This document shows positions 8,980-18,600 of a stretch of DNA of 22,015 bases, one piece after another. Source of the DNA: CAYJAD01 sp964371225 (GTDB taxonomy: Bacteria > Desulfobacterota > Desulfovibrionia > Desulfovibrionales > Desulfovibrionaceae); assembly GCA_964371225.1 (NCBI GenBank), contig CAYJNA010000034.1:1-22015 (forward strand). Reading direction: 5' to 3'. The notes below the pieces were generated by a model. The model made no database searches. It had not been told where the DNA came from and saw nothing but the letters and a program-made list of their open reading frames with translations. Both the position numbers and the translations under genes were made by a program. Every line of letters starts with the position of its first letter. Position 1 is the first letter of the stretch.

Positions 8980-9013
8980 TGCTTAAAAACCAGTGAAAAC
9001 ACGTTTTTAAGCA
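8980..9013 (-). terminator. Inverted repeat directly after the PH gene, possible terminator
   Basis: TGCTTAAAAAC (8980-8990) pairs perfectly with GTTTTTAAGCA (9003-9013), and an inner GTG-AAAA-CAC adds three pairs. It begins 9 bases after the PH stop codon. A T-run lies inside the distal arm, but no separate T-tract follows, so this is an atypical terminator at best. It may instead protect the 3' end of the mRNA. Confidence 0.4.
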
Positions 9014-9022
9014 GCGGGTTTG

Positions 9023-9400
9023 TTAATTTAAAACGTGATTAGAGAGTTCACGTTGTAAACCTAAAATATCGCAGCCTTTGGCGATTTTTTGTTCAATGGG
9101 CATTTGTGCGCCGGAAACCCAAATTTTGAGCTCAGCATCCATATCAAAGGTGCCGCCTGTTTCTAAGCTAAATTGCGTAACGCTTTTGTAAGGAATAGAG
9201 TGGTAGCACACTTTTTTTCCAGAAATACCTTGCTTATCTACCATAAGCATACGCTTATTGGTAAAAATGAAAAAGTCGCGCATAAGTTTGAAGCCTTTAT
9301 GTACGGTTTCACCTTCTGCAAGAAGGTTTGCCACTTCAGCCTCTAAAGCTCCCATGTCCATTTCACCTGCATTACCTAGTAAAGAATCTAAAAGTCCCAT
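9023..9400 (-). CDS. Small PH-domain protein (bacterial PH family, YvbH-like), 125 aa
   Basis: The whole protein matches the compact bacterial pleckstrin-homology family by recall: MGLLDSLLGN start, then KLMRDFFIFTNKRMLMVDKQ, SIPYKSVTQFSLETGGTFD, and DAELKIWVSG before a C-terminal helix. Molecular function of this family is not settled; membrane or protein binding is often assumed. There is no signal peptide or membrane segment, so it is probably cytoplasmic. The start is supported by AGGGAG five bases before the ATG. It stands alone: a terminator-backed adhesin gene lies upstream, and a long hairpin-rich spacer separates it from A2M. Size and motifs look complete. The family call is strong; any link to its neighbours is not shown. 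Confidence 0.88.
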   Translation of the reverse strand: MGLLDSLLGNAGEMDMGALEAEVANLLAEGETVHKGFKLMRDFFIFTNKRMLMVDKQGISGKKVCYHSIPYKSVTQFSLETGGTFDMDAELKIWVSGAQMPIEQKIAKGCDILGLQRELSNHVLN

Positions 9401-9439
9401 AAGTACTCCCTAAGGTATAAAGTTAAGCGAGGTGTGGTA

Positions 9440-9468
9440 AGTGTATGTATTTTTGTAGAAATACGCAA
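9440..9468 (-). promoter_or_regulatory. Candidate promoter of the PH gene, with a palindrome in its spacer
   Basis: The minus strand has TTGCGT (9463-9468), exactly 17 bases, then TACACT (9440-9445), which would give a leader of about 33 bases. The spacer contains GTATTT-6-AAATAC (9447-9464), a possible operator. The match to a sigma-70 consensus is only moderate. Confidence 0.35.
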
Positions 9469-9578
9469 TGAAAAAATCATTACTTTTATGCGCGGAGGCG
9501 AAAAAATTTTCTGTCAACTAAGGGGTCTGCACAATTGTTTCGAGTTGTATTTTTGTGAAAATGTGAATTTACCCTTGC

Positions 9579-9625
9579 ATATAAAACGCCCCTCGTAAGG
9601 CACCTAAAATGCACGTACGAGGGGC
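9579..9625 (-). terminator. Rho-independent terminator of the giant adhesin gene
   Basis: GCCCCTCGTA (9588-9597) and TACGAGGGGC (9616-9625) form a perfect ten-pair GC-rich stem with an 18-base loop. On the minus strand it is followed by GTTTTATAT. It lies 16 bases after the adhesin TAG stop. It separates the adhesin from the PH gene. Confidence 0.85.
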
Positions 9626-9641
9626 TTTGTTATGGTGTTAT

Positions 9642-12600
9642 CTAGGCTTGGGAGTTACCAAGCAAGGTTTGCTGCACAAGGATGGTCATGGAGTCATCCT
9701 CATTTTTGTATTCTGCATAGCCCTGAGGTGCGTTGGTGCTTTCAGTTTTGCTCCAACCATGGTTTTCAAGGTCAAGTATGCCGTCATTATCATCATCCAC
9801 AATGCCAAGTTCTTCACGCACTGTGTCAGCATCGCTGCCATGGGCTTCGCCCGCAATGATAATTTCCATATCGGTGATTTTTCCTGCTTCCATGAGATCT
9901 TTCACCGTTTCAAGGTTATCCACGCCGGAGAGCAATACATCCATGCCTTCGCCGCCGTCAATGCCAAGCACATCTTCAACCTTAAGCCCTTCAAGACTTA
10001 CGTCAATACTTACAAGGTCATTACCACTGCCGCCTTGCACTTCTTCGGTGTACAAGCTTGTAAAGTCAGTGATGATGAATTCTTCAGCCTCATACTCAGC
10101 CACAAAAGCCTCTTCCGCGCTTAAGCTTACAGGAGCTGGAGGAGCAGGGGGCCGTGAAACTGCTTCCATATCATCAACAATGGTAAGTGTGAACTTCGGT
10201 GTATCATAGCTGTAATTGCCAGCGTCTGCACCAGTTACCCCGAAGTCTTCAAAGAAGAAATCAAAGGAGGTATTTTCATCCACACTATGCTCACCAGAGG
10301 GAATGAAGCGATAATAGCCTGTGTCATAGAAGGCTACGTCGCCAGCATTAGACTGGAAGAGGGTGACAATATTCGCATTGTTTACAGCAAAACCATCAGG
10401 TTGCTCATAGCCTTCCGCAGTCATATCCACCTTACTCCAGAAGTCACTATCACCTGCCACCATCTTACCATTGGCATACAATGCCACAGATAAGGTAACA
10501 GCATCAGTACTTAACTTGCCTGCGGTAATTCTACCATCGGCAATGGTGCCATTGAGAACAGCTGTAGAGCTTTCCTTAACAGTCTTTGCCACAGAGCCGC
10601 TGATGCTAAGCTGCTTTTGCGTAACATCAAAGTCTATGACTTTGCTGGCAATGGGGTTAGCACCTTCTTCGGCACCCTTAGCATAAGCTTCAATGCTAAT
10701 ATTGTGTATATCTTCAAGTTGTGCGTCGCTGTCAGCATCGCCCTTGAAGCTGTACTTATAGTTATTGCCGCTTCTGGTTATGGTGAGGGTGCCTACGGCT
10801 CCACTGGCACCGGACGCAAGAGCATTACCATCAGCATCAACGAGTATATTTATACTTTTATTGTTAGCTAAGGTAATATCTTGACCAGCAACTTTAAGCG
10901 TATACTCATTTATAACATTGGCATTGTTTTCCAAGTCCTGCAGGTTAAAGGTACCGGTGATGGCTGTGCCATACACGCCTTCGTCCTTACTGCCGCTAAG
11001 TATAACAAACTCTGGGTTTTGATCCGTACCATTAATGATGGCGGTGAAGTTTTCCTCCACACGTGCATTGTATTTATCTACCACCGAGAAGGTGAAGACT
11101 TCTTCCAAGCTTTGGCCTTCCTTAAGGGCAAGCATTTCACGCACCGCAGGGTCAAGCACAAAGGAATCATTAACAGTTTTAAGCGTGTAATTATAGCTAC
11201 CATTATTGGTATCGTAGAATAATCTTCCATACTCACCCTCAACCATGATGACACCATGTTCGTTAGGTTCATACACTTCGCCATCATAGATGATGGACTG
11301 CGTGAGCATGTCATCTGTATCAGCATCACGAAGAGTTACTTCATTACTATACAAGATATCTTCACTAACACTACTTAAAGTAGCAGCATCGTTAAATTCT
11401 ACCGTTACAGCTGTTTCTGCTTGGTCTTCATTAATATCCAACTCAGGCGCATGAGTATTGGTCAGATTGATGGTAAAGTAGGGGGCACTATTTGGCGTAA
11501 ACATTTGCGCATGAGAGCCAGAGAAGTTTAGGGTAAAGGACAGCTCTGTATTCATATGGATACTATCTGGCGCAGGATTAAACACATATTGTCCTGTCTT
11601 ATGGTAGAAGGCAATGGTGCCAAAATCTGACTCATAGTATTGGTCAGGCTTACCCATGCCATTTACATCAGCTGGTAAAGGCCATACTTCTAGCCATCCA
11701 CCGTTAGAAGATACAGGGCCATATAGAGTATTTGGAGTTATATAGATATCCACATCTGCCCAGTCTGCATCTGCGTAGGCACCCATGTCAGCAAAAGTAC
11801 CCACAATGGCCTGTCCGCCTTCAATGGCAGTGGCAGCATCTTCTGTCATGCTGAGTGCAAGAGACTTAATGTCAACTATAATATCCTGTGTAGTACTTGC
11901 ATCATGCTTATCAAATACCTCAACAGGTATTTCAAGTTTGTGCGCACCGGTATAATTTCCATAGGGTCTAAAGACATAGGAACAATTGTTACCATTGATG
12001 GTGACAGACAATGTGCCTATGGGATCTCCGGGAATGGTGTAGGTTACGCCATCTTCCATGGTCACTTCTGTGGAGGAACCTTCCATGACAATGCTTGTGG
12101 TACCATTTTTTGTGGTATCAATTTTCTGCCCGCCAATATGGAGCGTAAGCTCTTTCAAAGTATCGCCATCAAGGTCAGAGTCATCTATGACAATGTTACC
12201 TTTATACAGGGCATGCGGGTCATAGAACATGCTGTCAGGCGTTGTAGCATTTATTTGCACCGTGGGGCTTGAGTTGGAACCATTAATGGTAAACTTCAAC
12301 TCTTGTGTGCCACTAATGCCCTTGGGGTCCGTAGCGGTGAGCACAAAGCTTTCAAAAAGTTCTGTACCTTCGCTAAGTTTCCTATAGTCTGGGTTGCTAG
12401 GATCCAACTCATATTTGTATTCATTGTTAGAAGTATTAAAGATTAAAATGCCATACTTCCCTTCAAGGGTAATAATGTCACCATCTTCAGTACCCACAAC
12501 CTTACCTTGACTAAGCTTATAGTCATAACTGCTGTTATCAAAGGTTTTGTCATCCACATCATGCATGACAACTACGCCTGTGGCCGTAACATCACCTTCT

Positions 12601-15600
12601 TTAACCTCAAACTCAGCTTCCGCTACTTCCGTACTATCAGGGTCTGGTGCAAAATTAAAGCTTGGGCCATCGTCGGTGCCTTCAATGGTGAAGGTGAGCT
12701 CATGCGGCTCACTGGTGCCGCCGCGGCCATCATGGGCAAAAATGTTTACGCCAAGTGTCATGGTTTCGCCATGAGCAAGGGCATTGATGGCTGCATTGTC
12801 CTCTTTCATGGTGAAGGTGTAGGTGCCCTTACTGGTTATGGCAAGGGTGCCGTAGTCACTGTCATAGTACTTGGTGGTGGCGGTGCTTCTGTCTTCATTT
12901 AAACTGAAGCCGTCTGCCTTCATGCTAAAGCTTAACACATCCTTATCACCATCAGAGGCTTTAATGGTGCCGCTGGCCGTAAGGTCGCCCTTGTAGGCTT
13001 TATTCCAAGTGGCGGAATCAGTGCCGTTGGCTTCACGCCCAAAGCCATCGTCAAAGAGAGTGGTATTGCTTTCCACAATATCGCTGATGACAGGCGCAAA
13101 GTTATTTTCACCGCGTACCGTATAGGTAATGCTTTGGGACTTGGTGGCTCCGCTGGCATCGGTAACGGTGATGGTGAAGGTTTCCTTGGTGGAACCGTCT
13201 TTTAAAGCAAGAGCGGCTTCATATTGACTGCCTTCCGTAGCCAAGGTGTAGGTCATGATCGGCCGGTCGTGGGTTGCATTGGAGCTTTCAATGGTAAGAG
13301 TGCCGTATTTACCTTCTATGATGGTTACACCATAGGTTTCTGAGTTTGGATCTGTGTCTTCTGTTGCCGTTACTAGTTTTTTTCCATTAACGAAAGTGGC
13401 ACTAAAAGTATGTGTATCGTTTTTGTCATAATCAAAAATGTCAAGATTGGTAAACACACGAGCATCACTAACAATACCTTCGACACTCTCCTCACGCAAG
13501 GATACATTTAAGTCCATATCATGATTCATGACAAGCGATGGCCCGTCATTGCTGCCAATAATGGTGAAGTTTAAGCTAGGGGTGAGTCCGGGCAAACTAT
13601 TATCATTTTGTGTAAGCAGTGAACTTATACTACCATGCTTGTCCACCATTTGTACGCCAAGATTAAGGTTGACTACTTGACCTTCGTCAAGGCCCTTAAT
13701 GTACATTGAAGTCTTGCTTAAAGTGAAAGTATAATTGAAATCTGTGCCGCTCTTGGTAAGAACTAAAGTGCCCAGCGGTTCACCAGATATTGTCTCACTA
13801 AGGGTAAAGGTGTAAGTGCTGCCTTTTACAACAGCTTCAGATACTGTAATGTTTTCATTACCACTGCTTATAACTGGCACATAGCTGTCCTTATCGGCAT
13901 CACTGACTTCAATTTTGCCTGTGGCTCTCAGGTCTCCGGCATAGGCTTTGTTTTCGTTGGCAACGGTGCTATCTTCATAAATGGCACCCTTGGCATCACG
14001 CCCCACACCGGCGGCAATGAGCTCTGCATTGGTGGTAGTGGAACTTCCATAGGTGATGTTCTCAACAACAGGCGCGGTATTCAGCCCTGCGATGGTTACG
14101 TCTATGGGCTTACTTACCGTAGCACCGTTTTCATCCTTGGCTATAATGTTAAAGTTTTCGCTAAGAGGGAAGTCTAAAGTTTCACTGTTCGTTTCCGCAT
14201 CGGCCATGGCCTCTGCTAACTTGGCATTGTCCAAGGTATAGGTGAACGTATTGTTTTCAGGGTTAAAGACCAATGTACCATAATTGCCATCAATAAAGAT
14301 GATAGTTTCACCTTTAATTTCTTCTGACTGAACAGGATTACTTTCTTCTCCTTCAGCTACAACTTGTTGTATATCATAGATAAAGGGCGGATGATTTTCC
14401 ATCATAGAAGGGTCTGGATTTTCTGGATTATAGATGAATTTCGTCCAATTTTCCACATCAAAGATGTCTGCCTGCCACGTGACGCTGTTGTCATCGGTAT
14501 AGGCAGTGACCTTAGTGTCAGTGAGGGCTTTAATGGTCAGCTCTGGAGCATTATTGGTGCCTTCAATGGTGAGCGTGAAGGGGGCGGAATTACCCACACG
14601 TTTATCATCTAAAGCTACAAAATGAAACTCAAATGCCAAGGTCTCTCCCTGAGCAAGAGAGTCATAATTACCGGTAGGTGCAAAGGATACTTCAAAACCT
14701 GCTACGCCATCACGTTCACCAGGAGTGAAGACTACCTTACCAAGCTCCGTAGTGAAAGTGGTAACACCTGCGTTATTGGTACTGCTTTTGATAGCCTCTT
14801 GGATATCGTATTGATAAAAGTTATAAAGCGCAGGGATAACAGTATCCCCGTTAGGATCAGACACTGCAACAAAGCCCGTGGCGGGTTTTGCTTCATACTC
14901 CATATTGGGGTCTACGGGCATGCTGGATTCAGAGGTATTTCCATCTGCATCACGCCCCACACCGGAAGCAATATAGTTGAGGTTTAATGCATACTCCGGA
15001 TATTCAGGGGGACCAAAAGGCTCCTTCATGGTCGTTGCATCCCAATCAAAGACAGGGGGCATATTGTCAGATGGAGGGATGTTAGGGTCACTTGCATTAT
15101 CTTGAACAGGGTTGCTCACCGTAAAGGTGAGCGTTTGGCTGACTTTTCCGCCATTGCCGTCTTCTACGGTGACGGTAAAGCTCTCCTTGAGGCTTTTGCC
15201 ATCGGCAATCTTTTCAATAAGTTCCAATTGCTTTTGTTGGAGCTCTGTTAACTCCCCGTTAGGGTCAGGCAGGGCATAGGTATAGGAACCATCGGGCTGC
15301 ACCGTAAGCGTACCATAGGTGCCGTGCATGGTGTAGGCATTGCCGTCTCTGACTTGCTCCATATGACCATTGCCCAGTGGGTCGTCAGGATTATGCGCCC
15401 ACTGCTCAGTATAGTGTGGCTCATGGTGGTTTACGCTTTGCTTACCGGCAGAGCTAATGGTCATGATGACATGGTCACCATTGTCTATGTCATTAATATT
15501 TAGCGTGCCTTGCGTGGACGACAGCATATACGTGGGAGTATATTGAGGAGTTTCCCCAGAGTTTTCATTAAGCGCAACCGTCATACCCATATAGTTTTCA

Positions 15601-18600
15601 TGGCGCATGGTGGGCGCATCATTGGTGCCGTTGACAATGAAGTTAAGCTGGGCTTCTTCTTGACCCGTGGTCAAAGTGAAGCCTATGTTCAGCTCTTCAC
15701 CCACGGCTAGTTTTTGCACCTCAAGGGCTTTATCATTAAGCTTAAAGCTATAATTAATGCGCCCAAAGGTGGCATTGCTGAGGGTTAAGGTGCCGTATTC
15801 AGAAGAATAAGTTGCTGCACTGGTAGTAGAAGAGGAAAGCTCCCACTGAATACCTTCAGTATTAATGGAACCGGCCAGATCTATGCTCCAAATATACGGT
15901 TTTTCGCCGTCAGCATCGGTATAGGTAAAGAAGCCGCTGATGGCCTTGGTGGCGGCACCGGGCTCGTTGAGAGTATGCTCTTTTTCTGTAACACCAGTAA
16001 GGACAAGGGGATCATCCACGCCAGTAACGGTAATTTCTAAGGATTTTTGCGTAAAGGCGCCGTGCTCATCGGTTACTTTAAGCTGCACTATTTCTGTATC
16101 TGTAACATATTCACCCAAGGCAGCATAGGCGGCCTTTTGGGCATCGGTGAAGGCAAAATCAGGCCAACGTTGTTGTAACATTGTTTCATTTTCGTCGGTG
16201 GCTTCAAGGTAGCTGTAGTCGCCATGAGTATGACCATCAAGCTCAATACCTATGACACCGTATTTACCCATAATCAAGTTGGATGTGTCAGAACTATCGC
16301 TGTCTACCACATCATAGGTTTTTTTGTTGTAAATGGCTTCTACGGTATGGGAATCATTACTATCGGCATCGACCCAAGTGAAACCGGTAATGAGCGCTCC
16401 TGCACCTGGGAAGGTTACGAGGTTAATCTCTGGGGCATCATTACCGCCTGTAACTTCAATGCCAAGGTCTTCACGGCCCAGCTCCTTAAAGGTGGGTTCG
16501 CTATCTTCATAAATTATTTCTTGCGTAGCCACCAAGGTGAAGGGGAAGGACGTGGTAAAGCCAAGGGGCAAGTCCTTAAAGCCTTCATACTCTGGGTTTA
16601 AGGTGAAGGAATAATCCATACCCGTGGCGGTTTGCTTCAAGGTTACAATACCCATATCTGAGAAGAACTTGGTGTATATGCCGTGGGTTTCTGCATGTAT
16701 CTTTTCACCATCGGCATCGTACAAGTCAAAATGTATCTTTGTGGGTATTTCTGTAAGATTGGAGTCGTAGATTTTATTGTATTCCTCGTCAAAGGCCGTA
16801 CCTGTGAGCTTACCTGTGGCGGTAATATCTCCGGCGGAGGATTTATTATTTGCGCCCACACTTGGTAATACTAAGGAATCAGCATCGGCGGAGGTAAAGT
16901 CTAAGGCAGTATTGAAAATTTGAGATAAAGAAAAATCTTCGCCTTCAAAGGATTGTAAGTTTTCAATAGTATTGGTGATACTACCAGTAGCAAATACTTG
17001 CCCTTTCTCACCAAGCACACGCACATCAAGGGAATCCACAAGGTCTTGCCCCTTAGTGGTATGCGGTGCATCCACAAATTGGGTGTAGGTGTAGAAAACT
17101 TTACCAGTGTCTTGATTAAAGGCAAACTCAGTAAAGGTGCCGTATTTACCATCTATGGATAAAGAGCTTAACAAGCCGTCTTGGTCAAGCGCTAATACAT
17201 CATAGGTAATACCATTTTCACCGGTGATTTCTATACGGGTGTCACTATTCGCATTGGCAACGGTGAAGGAACCTTCGGCACTATCGGTATTCAGCGTTTC
17301 GTCTGTATGTTCGTCATCGTACAAGTCAGAATCTTGCGTAGCGGTGAGGGCACTTGCCATATCAAGGGTTGGCGCACCGTCACGTAGAATGTCAAAGTTC
17401 AAATCTTGACTTGTGGTGGCACCCCATTTATCCATAAGCTCAAGGGTGAATTTTTCATGCTGCATGTCATAGTTGTCATGCGCTGCAAGGGCGGCTTTTT
17501 GGGCATCGGTAACGCCGAGGGTGTAGGTGTAGGTGTACTCATCGCGGTGTTCGATGGCAGCTATCTCTAAATCACCATATGCACCGCTCACAGTGATGGC
17601 ATTTTCATCTATGGCAGGTAATGCAACCTTTTCCCCATTAATAAGCACATAGGTAAGTGTATCATTTGAATCTACGTCATAGATTTCTAATACACCGCTG
17701 ACGCTATCACTATTTTCACCATCTGCGGCTTCAAATACGGTGTAGTCATTGTCCGTAGCATTCACTGCAACTACAGGGGCATTGTTGGTGCCAATGAAGG
17801 TGAGGGGAATGTGGATTTTTGCATAGGTATCACCCAAGGTGAAGGGCAAAAGTTCACCGATGTTTATTTCCTCACCATGAGTTAGGTCACGTAATGTCTC
17901 CTTATCAGCGGTAAAGACGTAGTTATAGCCTGTATTGGTTTTAGTGAAGACAAAGGTGCCAATATCTTCAAGAGTAAAGATTGTAGTATTACCCACCACA
18001 GTACCTTTCATGTTCTCAAGCATTAAATCTTCAGCTCTAAAGTCCGCAGGCACGGTAATGGTGCCGCTGGCGGTAAAGTCGCCGCCGTATTGGGTATTGT
18101 CGGCGTTAGGGTTGGCACTTACGGTAATGTCATTGCCCTTGGCATCACGCCCAACGCCATCACCAATGATGGTGGTATTGGTGGAATTAACAGTAAGTTC
18201 AAGCCTTGTTTCGCCCAAGGGGATGTCGCTGCCAATGAGTTTATTTTCAAAAACTTTCGTTGTTTGTCCGCCATTTTCATCTTGCAAGGTGATGCTAAAG
18301 TTATCTTGCACCACTTTATTGGCACCAATATTTTGCAAGGCCAGCTTTTGGGCATCGCTTTCGCCGGATTTATAGACGAAGCTTTCATTGTCTACATCAT
18401 AGTACACATTGCCATAGGTGCCTTCTATGAGAAGCGTTTCCTCGGTAAGCTCTTCTATATTTGCAAAGCGTTTCGTCGTTCCATTTAAGGTAATGCTCAT
18501 TTGCATGGCGGCATCACCATTATCTGCATCACTATAGCTAAAGGCATGTTCAATAACATTGCTGTTTGCAACATCGGCCTGTACATAGCCAAGGTCAATG

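Larger units (their letters stand above)
8228..9022. other. Long intergenic region without a credible gene, rich in inverted repeats
   Basis: About 800 AT-rich bases separate the PH gene from A2M. I see no ORF on either strand with a plausible start and recognisable product, and no tRNA-, SRP-, RNase P- or tmRNA-like signature. It holds a pair of 16-base repeats near A2M (8255, 8320), a weak minus-strand promoter candidate (8335-8362) and at least six inverted repeats between 8521 and 9013, annotated separately. Part must carry the A2M-pbpC promoter. The remainder could encode an untranslated RNA or be mobile-repeat debris. Confidence 0.7.

Noticed and set aside
8880..9020. Known structured RNA (SRP RNA, tmRNA, RNase P, 6S) in the hairpin cluster
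   Set aside because: None of the conserved core sequences of these RNAs is present on either strand.
9512..9517. Perfect TTGACA on the minus strand upstream of the PH gene
   Set aside because: The nearest -10-like hexamer (TAAAAG) is 23 bases away, and nothing suitable is found at 16-18 bases.
9609..10124. Plus-strand ORF of 171 codons opposite the adhesin C-terminus
   Set aside because: It is antisense to well-supported coding sequence, and its translation has no recognisable domain. The many other plus-strand ORFs over the adhesin, A2M and pbpC were rejected for the same reason.
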